DNA of 18,218 bases from Pseudopedobacter saltans (GCA_003241175.1 QFOI01000024.1:1-18218); one strand, 5' to 3'; counted from the first letter of the stretch, positions 7,454 to 15,517 are shown. The notes: generated by a model from the letters alone, not told the origin. Numbers and translations: made by a program.

Positions 7454-9127
7454 TTAATCTTTTCCGACGAACGAGAAACTGTCACCGTCAAACAATCCTT
7501 TGTCGCTAAGTTTCAAATGTGGAATAACCAACAATGCCATAAAACTCAAGGTCATGTATGGAGCAGAAAGAGAGGAACCTAATTCTTTTGCTGCTTTGTC
7601 AATAAGTGTATATTCTTTAGCTACTTGATAACCATCTTGGTTGCTCATTAAACCTGCAATTGGTAGTGCCAATACGATACGATTTTCTTTGTTGGCAAGA
7701 CTAACACCTCCTTTTGCCTCAATAACTAGATTGATAGCTTCAACAAGGTCACTGTCATTCGTTCCGACAGCCACTATATTGTGGCTATCATGTGCAACCG
7801 AAGAGGCTATCGCGCCAGATTTTAAGTCGAAATTTTTGATGAAAGCCTTTGCTATTGGTTGTTTGGAATAGCGGTTGACAACTACTATTTTTAAAATATC
7901 TTCATCCGTATTGCTTTCAATATTGCCATTTTTTATAGTTGGATCAAGCCAAAGTTTGTTTGTGATAAGTTGCCCATCCAAAGCTTCTATAACAGGGATT
8001 TTACCTTCTTTTTGTGGGAAATCTTTTTCCGAAATGGATAATTCCTCTACGGTTATTTTTGATGTATTGAAATTGTTGACAATTTTTTCAGCTACAGAGG
8101 AAATTAGTGTTTTCCCGTTTTCAGCAACTAATTGACCGTCAATATAGGTTTGGATCACCTCAAATTTTTTCAAGTCTTTTACAACTATAAAATCGGCGGG
8201 ATCATTTATTTGTAAAAGTCCTACATCTAATTTGTAATGATGAACAGGATTAATACACGCAGCTTTTAAAACATTAAAAACATCAAAACCTTTTGCTATG
8301 GCTCTTTTGCATAAAGCATTAATATGTCCAGCTTCCAAACTGTCAGGATGCTTATCGTCACTACAAAACATTATTTTGTCAGGATAGTCAGCTATAAGGT
8401 CAATAAGCGCCTCGAAATTTTTGGCTGCACTTCCTTCTCGTATCAAAATATGCATCCCGACTTTTAGTTTGTCTAAAGCTTCTTCTATAGTAAAACATTC
8501 ATGGTCTGTGGAAATTCCAGCAGCGGCATATTGAGCAGCTTCATCACCCCTTAATCCTGGCGCATGGCCATCAACAGGTTTGCCCAACTCATGAGCAGCA
8601 GCGATTTTTGCCAAGACTTCTGGGTCTTTATGCAAAACTCCAGGAAAATTCATCATTTCCGCTAGATACTTAATGTCGTTGCTTTCTAAAAGTTTCCTTA
8701 CGTCCGAACTATCAATGCTGGCTCCTGCTGTTTCGAATATAGTAGCCGGAACACAACTAGGCGCGCCAAAATTAAATTTGAATGGTACTTTTTTGCCATT
8801 GTCAATCATGTATTGGACTCCCTCCATTCCCAATACGTTGGCGATTTCATGTGGATCGTCAACTGTGGCAACCGTTCCATGGGTAACCGCTAATCTTGCA
8901 AATTCAGATGGAATCAACATACTGCTTTCAATATGCACATGAGCGTCTATGAAGCCGGGCAAGATATATTGCTCTTTCTGTACCGAATCTTTCTTTTCAA
9001 TAGAAACTATTTTTCCATTTGCAAAATGAACGACGGCAGGAAAAATATTTCTACCCAATATGTCAACAAAATAACCTTCTACCATAACAATGTTTTTATC
9101 AGATGAACTAGGAGATTGCTTCGTCAT
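7454..9127 (-). CDS. ade: Adenine deaminase
   Basis: The enzyme converts adenine to hypoxanthine and ammonia in purine salvage. It is an amidohydrolase with a metal-binding TIM barrel: PGFIDAHVHIESSM gives the HxH pair, DGHAPG and STDHECFT supply further His residues, and CSDDKHPDSL the catalytic Asp region. The C-terminal adenine-deaminase domain ends with AGLMSNQDGY and SLSAPYMTLSFMALLVIPHLKLSDKGLFD. From ATG 9127 it has 557 residues. Starts at 9145 (ATG) and 9199 (TTG) are also open, while 9085 (ATG, at MVEGYFVDI) is the last start before family homology begins. 9127 has GAGG 4 nt upstream. The first 12 or so codons from 9127, and all codons upstream, lie in an inverted repeat (9114-9201) that is not part of the enzyme. 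It is the last gene after holA and trmD on this strand. Confidence 0.93.
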   Translation of the reverse strand: MTKQSPSSSDKNIVMVEGYFVDILGRNIFPAVVHFANGKIVSIEKKDSVQKEQYILPGFIDAHVHIESSMLIPSEFARLAVTHGTVATVDDPHEIANVLGMEGVQYMIDNGKKVPFKFNFGAPSCVPATIFETAGASIDSSDVRKLLESNDIKYLAEMMNFPGVLHKDPEVLAKIAAAHELGKPVDGHAPGLRGDEAAQYAAAGISTDHECFTIEEALDKLKVGMHILIREGSAAKNFEALIDLIADYPDKIMFCSDDKHPDSLEAGHINALCKRAIAKGFDVFNVLKAACINPVHHYKLDVGLLQINDPADFIVVKDLKKFEVIQTYIDGQLVAENGKTLISSVAEKIVNNFNTSKITVEELSISEKDFPQKEGKIPVIEALDGQLITNKLWLDPTIKNGNIESNTDEDILKIVVVNRYSKQPIAKAFIKNFDLKSGAIASSVAHDSHNIVAVGTNDSDLVEAINLVIEAKGGVSLANKENRIVLALPIAGLMSNQDGYQVAKEYTLIDKAAKELGSSLSAPYMTLSFMALLVIPHLKLSDKGLFDGDSFSFVGKD

Positions 9128-9201
9128 TCTTCCTCGCAATGACATTTTTTTGAAAATGCTAATATTAAAATCAGCGTCACTGCGAACGAAGTGAAGCAAT
9201 C
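9114..9201. repeat. Dispersed-type inverted repeat (REP/MITE-like) overlapping the ade 5' end
   Basis: Two arms face each other: 9114-9143 starting GATTGCTTCGTCATTC and 9176-9201 whose complement starts GATTGCTTCACTTCG. They share GATTGCTTC at the outer ends and CGCARTGAC at the inner ends. Each arm also folds on itself (GTCATT 9123-9128 with AATGAC 9138-9143 in the left arm). The translated form SLRG..TKQS is one I recognise from palindromic repeats scattered in many bacterial genomes. No second copy is present in the window. It probably inserted at the ade start. Confidence 0.75.
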
Positions 9202-9249
9202 TTTGCTAAAATGGAAAAATAATGCACAACAAGCTTATACAATTAAATA

Positions 9250-9924
9250 CTATCCCAATAGATCGGGCCTTCTTTCTTCCGTTCGCTTTATTGCTTGCTC
9301 TTCGCGCCAGCTATCAATGATTTTGGGATTTCCGGTCATCAATTCATCAGGGACCTTGTAACCTCTAAAGTCTGCAGGTCTTGTGTAAACGGGAGGGGCC
9401 AATAATCCATCTTGAAACGAATCGAAAAGCGCAGAAGTCTCATCATTCAATACGCCTGGTAATAATCTTCCAATACTGTCAACTATAATAGCTGCTGGTA
9501 GCTCTCCACCACTTAAAACGAAATCCCCTATTGATATTTCCATTGTAACATAAATATCTCTAATTCTCTGGTCGATACCTTTATAGTGTCCACAAATAAT
9601 AAGTATTTTTTCTTTAAGGGAAAGTGTATTGGCAATGGATTGATTATAGGTGGCTCCATCCGGCGTAACATAGATGATCTCGTCATATTTCTTGTCGGAC
9701 TGCAACTCATCAATGGCACTTGCCAACGGTTCACAACGCATGACCATGCCAGCTCCGCCCCCAAATTGATAGTCGTCAATCTGTCCGTATTTGTTTAGCG
9801 CCCACTTTCTGAGATTTATGATATTGATCTGTAAAAGTCCTTTTTCTTTTGCTCTTTGCATGATACTATGGGACAAAGGGCTTTCAAGAAGTTCGGGTAC
9901 GACCGTTAGAATATCTATTTGCAT
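9250..9924 (-). CDS. trmD: tRNA (guanine(37)-N1)-methyltransferase
   Basis: TrmD uses S-adenosylmethionine to methylate G37, next to the anticodon, which prevents +1 frameshifting. The 224-residue product has the SPOUT knot signatures: an N-terminal DILTVVPELLESPLSHSIMQRAKEKGLL, YQFGGGAGMVMRCEPL, the cofactor loop IICGHYKGIDQRI and EISIGDFVLSGGELPAAIIVDSIGRLLPGVL. The C-terminal domain carries PPVYTRPADFRGYKVPDELMTGN and a final EERRPDLL. It starts at ATG 9924, 30 bp after the holA stop, and is followed 50 bp later by the ade region. In many bacteria trmD sits with rpsP, rimM and rplS; here it does not. Confidence 0.97.
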   Translation of the reverse strand: MQIDILTVVPELLESPLSHSIMQRAKEKGLLQINIINLRKWALNKYGQIDDYQFGGGAGMVMRCEPLASAIDELQSDKKYDEIIYVTPDGATYNQSIANTLSLKEKILIICGHYKGIDQRIRDIYVTMEISIGDFVLSGGELPAAIIVDSIGRLLPGVLNDETSALFDSFQDGLLAPPVYTRPADFRGYKVPDELMTGNPKIIDSWREEQAIKRTEERRPDLLG

Positions 9925-9954
9925 AATGCAAAGATACTCTTGTCAACGAAAAGA

Positions 9955-10953
9955 TTATAGCATCATCTTCATCAACATTTCTTTCATTAATTCAGAACCT
10001 TCCGTACCCGAATCGTGAATGCCAATACTGCGTAGGTTGTATTGGTGTAGTTGCAGTAAGATGTTTTCGATTCCGTTTTGTTTATAGTTGCTCGCAGCTG
10101 TAGTATAATCTTTTACGAAAAAAGGGTGTACGCCTATCGTGCTAGCAACAATCTTACTATCCGAACTTCCAGCTGCAAAAACCAAGGAGGCTTTACTAAA
10201 GAAATTGTATAAGGACGGCAAAACCAATTGCATAGGGCCAGCCTTTGGGTTTGACCCAAAATACTGCACAATCCTAATGGCTTTCGGTATGTCGCGATAA
10301 GCTATTGCATTCTGTAATTCAAATACATTAAAATCTTTGCTAATCCCGATATATTGCTCAACGGTCTCTTCGGAGATCTGTGATTGCCCTTTCATGTTGA
10401 CGGCAATTTTATCCATTTCATTAGAAATACGGGAAAGGTCGTTTCCGATTGAATCTACGAAAAGACGTAACGCTTTTGGTGTAATAGTATAACCTTTGTC
10501 TTTGGCTAAGGAGCTAATCCAGTCCGGCAGCTGGTTTTCGTAGAGTTTTTTGGTAGAAAGTATTTCACCGTTTTTCTTGAGTGATTTAGCTAATTTGGTT
10601 CTGGAGTCCACTTTTTTTTCCTTGTAACTCACGACAAGTACGGTCGTGGGCATTGGATTTTCCATATATCCCTCCAATAAGAGGATATCTTTCATCTGCT
10701 GGGCTTCTTTCAGTACAACTACTTGTCTTTCCGCAAACATTGGATAACGTCGACAAGTATTGACAACATCAGCCCAATTGGTGTCTTTTCCGTAAAAGAT
10801 AGTTTGATTAAAATCTGCTTCTGACGGTGTTAAAAGTTCGTGTTCCGCATATTTCACTACTTGGTCGATGAAGTAGGATTCTTCACCTTCCAGCCAATAT
10901 ATAGGTTTGAAACTTTTATTTTTCCACGATGCAATGATTTGTTCCGGCGACAT
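9955..10953 (-). CDS. holA: DNA polymerase III subunit delta
   Basis: HolA is the clamp-loader subunit that opens the sliding clamp during replication. The 332-residue product has the expected order: N-terminal AAA+-like domain (KPIYWLEGEESYFIDQVVKYAE), the stretch MFAERQVVVLKEAQQMKD, TVLVVSYKEKKVDSRTKLAKSLKKNGE, then the helical lid with SIGNDLSRISNEMDKIAVN, and the C-terminal collar with FNVFELQNAIAYRD and LVLPSLYNFFSKAS. The length fits the family. ATG 10953 is the start favoured by the family alignment (MSPEQIIASWK). It heads a minus-strand cluster with trmD and ade. A perfect -7 motif lies 5 nt upstream of the start codon. Confidence 0.92.
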   Translation of the reverse strand: MSPEQIIASWKNKSFKPIYWLEGEESYFIDQVVKYAEHELLTPSEADFNQTIFYGKDTNWADVVNTCRRYPMFAERQVVVLKEAQQMKDILLLEGYMENPMPTTVLVVSYKEKKVDSRTKLAKSLKKNGEILSTKKLYENQLPDWISSLAKDKGYTITPKALRLFVDSIGNDLSRISNEMDKIAVNMKGQSQISEETVEQYIGISKDFNVFELQNAIAYRDIPKAIRIVQYFGSNPKAGPMQLVLPSLYNFFSKASLVFAAGSSDSKIVASTIGVHPFFVKDYTTAASNYKQNGIENILLQLHQYNLRSIGIHDSGTEGSELMKEMLMKMML

Positions 10954-10958
10954 ATACG

Positions 10959-10966
10959 CAAACGTA
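10959..10966 (-). promoter_or_regulatory. -7 element next to the holA start codon
   Basis: The minus strand reads TACGTTTG, an exact TAnnTTTG match, ending 5 nt before the holA ATG (10953). The start point would fall at or very near the ATG, so the transcript would be leaderless or nearly so. I see no TTTG at the usual -33 distance. Confidence 0.45.
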
Positions 10967-11028
10967 CATCAAAAAAATTATTCAGATTCTTACCATTTTA
11001 CTATTTCTATGCTACCATTTTAATTCTG

Positions 11029-11036
11029 TAACTTTG
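11029..11036 (+). promoter_or_regulatory. -7 element of the DUF4294 gene
   Basis: TAACTTTG is an exact -7 consensus match, 8 nt before the ATG at 11045. The start point near 11042 would leave a leader of about 3 nt to that ATG, or 9 nt to the second ATG at 11051. No clear -33 element was found. Confidence 0.5.
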
Positions 11037-11044
11037 GAATAGGA

Positions 11045-11662
11045 ATGAAGATGATAAATCCCATATTGATAAAGACTTGGTCTTTTTTTGTATTGTTGAC
11101 CTTATTTCATGTCGCTAAATCCCAAACGCCAGCGGCAGATACAACAGTGGGTATTTACATAGATCCTGTAACACATGACACACTTCCTTGTGCAACATTG
11201 AAAGCCGTGGTCGTTGAAGGTACTGTTCTCCCCAGTATGAAAAAGCATATGAAAGAATGGACTAGACTTCGCAATGCAGTTTATGTAACATATCCTTATG
11301 CTCAATCCGCTTCCAGAGTGATGAACCAGATCAATGCAGAGCTGGTAGGCGTGACAGACAAAAGCAAACGAAAGGCCATCATTCTTTCGCATGAAGCGGA
11401 TTTAAAGAAAAACTTTACTTCCAAAGTGACAAACCTTTCAGTTTATCAAGGTAAAGTATTGATGAAGCTTATCAAACGACAAACCGGAAACAACTGCTAC
11501 GAAATCATAAAAGAATACAAAGGTGGATTTACTGCGACATTTTGGCAAGGGGTAGCCATTGTTTTTGGATCAAGCCTTAAGCAGGATTATGAAGCAGAAG
11601 GAGAAGATCAAGCCTTGGAAGCCATTGTACAGGATGTGGAGAAAATGTACGGTTATAGATAA
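11045..11662 (+). CDS. DUF4294 domain-containing exported protein
   Basis: The 205-residue product begins with a signal peptide (ILIKTWSFFVLLTLFHVAKSQ), so it is likely periplasmic. The DUF4294 core follows: DTLPCATLKAVVVEG, then a helical segment WTRLRNAVYVTYPYAQSASRVMNQINAEL, LSVYQGKVLMKLIKRQTGNNCYEIIKEYKGGF, and a GVAIVFGSSLKQDYEAEGED..LEAIVQDVE end. This family is largely confined to Bacteroidota and I know of no assigned function. ATG 11045 and ATG 11051 are both possible starts and make little difference to the signal peptide. The gene diverges from holA, with a 91-bp shared upstream region, and lies 125 bp ahead of bshB1, which has its own -7 motif. Confidence 0.85.
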   Translation: MKMINPILIKTWSFFVLLTLFHVAKSQTPAADTTVGIYIDPVTHDTLPCATLKAVVVEGTVLPSMKKHMKEWTRLRNAVYVTYPYAQSASRVMNQINAELVGVTDKSKRKAIILSHEADLKKNFTSKVTNLSVYQGKVLMKLIKRQTGNNCYEIIKEYKGGFTATFWQGVAIVFGSSLKQDYEAEGEDQALEAIVQDVEKMYGYR

Positions 11663-11733
11663 TTCTTATATTGCCATTGCCTTAATATTTCATTAAAATG
11701 ACAATTCTCATAAAGTCCTACAGTTAAATAAGC

Positions 11734-11758
11734 TATCTTTGCCTTTCCAGGTGGAAAG
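11734..11758 (+). promoter_or_regulatory. -7 element and leader hairpin of bshB1
   Basis: TATCTTTG at 11734-11741 is an exact TAnnTTTG match. The transcript would begin near 11747, giving a leader of about 40 nt to the ATG at 11788. A small 6-bp hairpin (CTTTCC 11743-11748, GGAAAG 11753-11758) lies at the very start of that leader. No -33 TTTG is evident. Confidence 0.48.
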
Positions 11759-11787
11759 GATAATTGATTCATTTGGATAAAGTGTAA

Positions 11788-12525
11788 ATGAATAAATTTC
11801 AGGTAGATATATTGGCGATAGGGGTACATCCGGATGATATTGAATTAGGTTGCGGTGGTATGTTGATAGCCTCGGTCAAGCAAGGGAAAAAAGTTGCCAT
11901 CGTAGATCTTACAAGAGGAGAGTTGGGGACTCGAGGAACAGTAGAAACCCGGAAAGAGGAAGCCGAAAGTGCGGCAAAAGTGATGGGCGTTTCTTTTCGT
12001 GACAATTTGGCAATGGAAGACGGCTTTTTCGAGATTAGTAGGGAAAATATCCTGAAAATCGTTGAACAAATTAGGAAATACCAACCTAGAGTTGTTGTTT
12101 GCAATGCTCCTCACGACCGTCACCCTGATCATGGTAGAGCTTCTGAATTGACAGTCAGAGCTTGTTTTCTGGCGGGATTAAGACGTATTGAAACTATATT
12201 GGATGGCCAGCCTCAGGAAGCTTGGAGACCTTCTAATGTCTACCATTATATACAGGATAGCTACTTGGAACCAGATTTTCTTTTTGATATTTCCAATGTT
12301 ATTGAAGATAAGATGGTGGCAGTAAGTGCCTATAAGACACAGTTTAACTCACCGGATAACTCGGAGCCCCAAACTTACATATCAACTCCCGATTTTTTTG
12401 AAAGAATCAAAGCTCGTGCACTTTCTTTTGGAAAAGTAATAGGAGTGCAATATGCGGAAGGTTTTTTGAGTGAAAAGCGAATAGGGATAGCGGATATAGA
12501 CGCTCTAATCCACCAAACAACGTAG
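11788..12525 (+). CDS. bshB1: Bacillithiol biosynthesis deacetylase BshB1
   Basis: BshB1 is the zinc-dependent LmbE-type enzyme that deacetylates GlcNAc-malate to GlcN-malate, the second step of bacillithiol synthesis. The 245-residue product shows the metal and catalytic motif HPDDIELGCGG (His14, Asp16, Asp17) and the second motif HDRHPDHGRAS (His109 to His115), plus the BshB1-type LTRGELGTRGTVETRKEEA and the tail SFGKVIGVQYAEGFLSEK. These last features separate it from general LmbE deacetylases and from BshB2. BshA and BshC are not in the window, but the gene indicates that the organism uses bacillithiol as its low-molecular-weight thiol. The desaturase gene begins 74 bp later. Confidence 0.94.
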   Translation: MNKFQVDILAIGVHPDDIELGCGGMLIASVKQGKKVAIVDLTRGELGTRGTVETRKEEAESAAKVMGVSFRDNLAMEDGFFEISRENILKIVEQIRKYQPRVVVCNAPHDRHPDHGRASELTVRACFLAGLRRIETILDGQPQEAWRPSNVYHYIQDSYLEPDFLFDISNVIEDKMVAVSAYKTQFNSPDNSEPQTYISTPDFFERIKARALSFGKVIGVQYAEGFLSEKRIGIADIDALIHQTT

Positions 12526-12546
12526 AAAACAAATTTATTTCAAAAA

Positions 12547-12586
12547 TGCGTCTAGATTAGGATCTGATAAAATCACATTCGACGCA
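12547..12586 (+). repeat. Inverted repeat in the leader region of the desaturase gene
   Basis: TGCGTC (12547-12552) and GACGCA (12581-12586) are exact complements 28 nt apart, with a small inner AGAT/ATCT pair. The dyad ends 13 nt before the desaturase ATG. It could be an operator or a leader hairpin, but the arms are only 6 bp so chance is possible. Confidence 0.3.
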
Positions 12587-12599
12587 GTATATTTTTACT

Positions 12600-13685
12600 A
12601 TGCAAGCAGCAAAATTTGCCCATGTCACGCCTTCTTTCTATGTCGAATTGAAGACTCGAATAAACGATTATTTCAAGACGACAGGGCAGGAGATGACAGG
12701 AGGTTCTAGGATCATGTCCAAAGCAATTTTTCTAGTTTTATTATTGGCGGCTATATATACAGTATTGGTATTTTTTACGCCTAGTTCTGTTATTCTAAAT
12801 CTTGTTCTATGTATGCTTCTTGGTGCAACCACTGCTGCTGTTGGATTTAATGTAATGCATGATGGTAACCATGGGAGTTTTAGCAATAACCCCATCGTCA
12901 ATAGGATTGCCGCCAATACGGCGGAATTTGTAGGAGCTAGCCAGTTCATGTGGAATATGAAGCACAATGTGATACATCACGCCTATACCAATATCGATGG
13001 TATTGATGACGACATTGATGCAGAACCATTTTTAAGAATGGCACCCACACAGAAAAAGTACAAAATGCATAAATACCAACATTATTATTTTTGGTTTTTG
13101 TATGCTTTGTTGCATTTTTTCTGGACTTTTTTCAGTGATTTCAAAAAATATTTTTCCCGTAAGATTGGCGAAACTCCTTTGAAAAAAATGAAGTTTAAAG
13201 ATCATTTTGAATTCTGGTCTTTTAAGGTTTCCTATTTTGTCTTATTTGTAGTTATTCCTGTGATTAGATTGGGTTGGCTGCCTTGGGTGATAGGATTCTT
13301 TACATTCACTCTCACAGCAGGATTTATATTGAGTATTGTTTTCCAATTGGCGCATACTGTTAAAGACACTGTATTCCCAATACCATTAAAACCAATGAAT
13401 ACGTTGGAAGATGAGTGGGCTGTACACCAGTTAAAGACGACGGCTGATTTCGCTGTTAATAATAAGTTTATTTGTTGGTATGTTGGTGGGTTGAACTTTC
13501 AGGTAGAGCATCATTTATTTCCACGTATCTCCCACGTACATTATCCTGAGATCAATAAAATTATCAAACAAGCATGCAAAGAGTACGGTGTCGTTTATAT
13601 TGAATATGATAAAATGTATCAAGCTATCGCTTCCCATGTTGGATTTTTGAAAAAAATGGGATATGAGGAGCAGGTTGCTGCATAG
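12600..13685 (+). CDS. Membrane fatty acid desaturase (acyl-CoA/acyl-lipid type)
   Basis: The 361-residue integral membrane di-iron enzyme introduces a double bond into fatty acyl chains. All three histidine boxes are present: HDGNH at 87-91, HNVIHH at 122-127 and QVEHH at 301-305 (with HLFPRISH following). Four hydrophobic segments are visible, at about 42-60, 62-85, 160-180 and a long paired region at about 205-250. The third box begins with Gln (QxxHH), typical of the front-end and acyl-lipid desaturase group. There is no cytochrome b5 domain, so electrons must come from a separate ferredoxin or reductase. ATG 12600 is supported by family-like residues right after it (FYVELKTRINDYF). Position of the double bond cannot be read from the sequence. 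Confidence 0.91.
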   Translation: MQAAKFAHVTPSFYVELKTRINDYFKTTGQEMTGGSRIMSKAIFLVLLLAAIYTVLVFFTPSSVILNLVLCMLLGATTAAVGFNVMHDGNHGSFSNNPIVNRIAANTAEFVGASQFMWNMKHNVIHHAYTNIDGIDDDIDAEPFLRMAPTQKKYKMHKYQHYYFWFLYALLHFFWTFFSDFKKYFSRKIGETPLKKMKFKDHFEFWSFKVSYFVLFVVIPVIRLGWLPWVIGFFTFTLTAGFILSIVFQLAHTVKDTVFPIPLKPMNTLEDEWAVHQLKTTADFAVNNKFICWYVGGLNFQVEHHLFPRISHVHYPEINKIIKQACKEYGVVYIEYDKMYQAIASHVGFLKKMGYEEQVAA

Positions 13686-13697
13686 GAAAAATATTTC

Positions 13698-13740
13698 AAA
13701 ACAAAGAACCTCGATTATTGTAATCGAGGTTCTTTGTTTT
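13698..13740. terminator. Bidirectional terminator between desaturase and M28 peptidase genes
   Basis: A perfect 20-bp inverted repeat (13698-13717 with 13721-13740) encloses only TTG. The outer ends are AAAACAAAG and CTTTGTTTT, so an A/T-run is available in either direction. It lies 12 bp after the desaturase stop and 15 bp before the peptidase stop. Confidence 0.88.
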
Positions 13741-13755
13741 AATAGATTGTAATTA

Positions 13756-15336
13756 CTAATCCAAACCACCTTTTCTGTTCCCATCTTTGGCTTCTGGCCA
13801 ATTTTCCTCCTTTCCTGTGCGTGGATTTTTGAAAGTATTGGAAACCTTTTCGTGTGTGAATTTTTCAGGATCCTCACTTGCCATGTAAGCCAATATAGCT
13901 GTTATGATAGCATTGCGTTTCACATCATCAAAAATAATTTTGTCATAAGTGTCTCTATTGGTATGCCAAGTATACGTAAAATAATCCCAGTTAAGCGAAC
14001 TTAAAGATATTCCCGGAGCACCTGCTGATACAAAAGACGCATTGTCCGAACCTCCACCACTTGGCAATCCCGGAAACACTGTTCTCAATGTGTCTTTGAT
14101 GGAATCAGGAACTGCTTTTAACCATCTTGTAATAAAAGCTTCGCTATTCTTGAAACCTTGCCCACTGATATTAACAATCCTTCCTGTACCATTGTCTTGA
14201 TTAAACAAAACCTGCAGATTTTGTACGATTTCAGGATGGTCTTTCACAAAAGACCGTGAACCATTTAAACCTTCTTCTTCACTTCCCCAATGCCCTACCA
14301 GTATGGTTCTCTTTGGATTTGGATAAAACTTTTTCAATAATCGCATAGCTTCCATCATCACAAGGGTTCCTGTTCCGTTGTCAGTGGCTCCCGTGGCTCC
14401 GTCCCATGAATCGAAATGTGCAGAAAGCATCACATACTCATTCGGCTTTTCTTTGCCAGGCAAAGTGCCGATTGTATTCAATGTAGGTTGTTCTCCTGTT
14501 TCCGTGGATTCCGCCAATATACTTAGAACTGGCTTTTCTCCGGATTGAACCAATCTATAAACCAAACCATAATCTTCCAAAGAAAGATCTACGGTGGGAA
14601 CTGTTTTTGTATTGGCTGAAAAGATTTTGTCAACTCCAAGTCCCTGAGACCAAAGGTTGGTGATGATGCCCAATGCTCCTGCTTTCTCAAGGGCTATCGG
14701 CAATGTTTTTGCCGTTAGCCCTGTTTTCTTGATGCGGTGTGCCCAATTTTCTTGAGCTATCTTACGCTCTTCCTTCATTTTGTCAATAGAAGGTTTGAGG
14801 GCAAATTTTTCCCAGTTATCATCGGGTCTTCCTGTCGGAGGAGGAAAAGAAATCATAACAAATTTACCTTTGACAGAATTCATCCATTTTGTGTAAGCTA
14901 TTGAATCCGTAAGATCAGGTAAGGCAATGACTTCTGCTTTAATGTTTTGACCTTTTGTAGATGGGCTCCAAGCTAGTTGAGTGCCTTCCAAACTCCTAAC
15001 CCAAGGCGTTATCATATCAATATGGGAAATGCCACGCTGCCATCCACGCCATACACCCCATTGTTCATTTTTGGCAGAGATACCCCATGAGTCATATTTG
15101 GCAACAGCCCAATCGTTGGCTTTTTTCATCTGGGGCGAACCGACTAAACGAGGACCGATCTTATCAAGCAGTTCATGTCCCAATTGTTGCAATTGAGAAT
15201 TTTCTGTTTCTTCTTTGATGATGTTGTCAATGACAGTATTTGATTGAGAATATGAAACGACCGAACAAAAAGCTGCTATGGTCGTAAATAGAAGTTTTCT
15301 ACTGTTGCATGGATACAAATGCGTTCTTAAAAACAT
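13756..15336 (-). CDS. Secreted M28 family metallopeptidase (carboxypeptidase Q-like)
   Basis: The 526-residue product starts with a signal peptide (a basic N-terminus to Arg13, hydrophobic TTIAAFCSVVSYS, then Gln31). An N-terminal helical part carries LLDKIGPRLVGSPQMKKANDWA. A PA-like insertion at about 130-270 includes EKAGALGIITNLWS. The M28 zinc domain contains all ligands in order: SAHFDSW, GATDNGTG, EEEG, QDNGTG and TWHTNRDTYDK. This set defines an active two-zinc aminopeptidase or carboxypeptidase; the overall layout resembles carboxypeptidase Q. The active site is complete. The gene is monocistronic, divergent from pgk, and ends at the symmetric terminator shared with the desaturase gene. 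Confidence 0.93.
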   Translation of the reverse strand: MFLRTHLYPCNSRKLLFTTIAAFCSVVSYSQSNTVIDNIIKEETENSQLQQLGHELLDKIGPRLVGSPQMKKANDWAVAKYDSWGISAKNEQWGVWRGWQRGISHIDMITPWVRSLEGTQLAWSPSTKGQNIKAEVIALPDLTDSIAYTKWMNSVKGKFVMISFPPPTGRPDDNWEKFALKPSIDKMKEERKIAQENWAHRIKKTGLTAKTLPIALEKAGALGIITNLWSQGLGVDKIFSANTKTVPTVDLSLEDYGLVYRLVQSGEKPVLSILAESTETGEQPTLNTIGTLPGKEKPNEYVMLSAHFDSWDGATGATDNGTGTLVMMEAMRLLKKFYPNPKRTILVGHWGSEEEGLNGSRSFVKDHPEIVQNLQVLFNQDNGTGRIVNISGQGFKNSEAFITRWLKAVPDSIKDTLRTVFPGLPSGGGSDNASFVSAGAPGISLSSLNWDYFTYTWHTNRDTYDKIIFDDVKRNAIITAILAYMASEDPEKFTHEKVSNTFKNPRTGKEENWPEAKDGNRKGGLD

Positions 15337-15361
15337 AAGCGAAATTTTTTGTGTGTGTAAC

Positions 15362-15369
15362 CAAAGCTA
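15362..15369 (-). promoter_or_regulatory. -7 element of the M28 peptidase gene
   Basis: The minus strand reads TAGCTTTG, an exact TAnnTTTG match, placing the start point near 15355 and a leader of about 19 nt before the ATG at 15336. A TTG lies 15 nt further upstream, shorter than usual for -33. Confidence 0.5.
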
Positions 15370-15509
15370 ATAATAGAATCTGTACAATGTCTAAAAAAGG
15401 TAATAAAAAAACCATGGAAAGACTAATTAATAGTTTTTGGTACAATTCATAAATGATCTTCTCTACGGAAAAACGTTCGTGCAAAATGGTTTTTATACAT
15501 CCAAATCAG

Positions 15510-15517
15510 TAACTTTA
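15510..15517 (+). promoter_or_regulatory. Putative -7 element of pgk
   Basis: TAACTTTA differs from TAnnTTTG in the last base only and is followed by GC as in many strong Bacteroidota promoters. It would give a leader of about 22 nt before the ATG at 15545. Confidence 0.4.

Noticed and set aside
9586..9798. Open frames opposite trmD and similar antisense frames under pgk, bshB1 and the desaturase gene
   Set aside because: All lie entirely within well-supported genes and show no protein family features.
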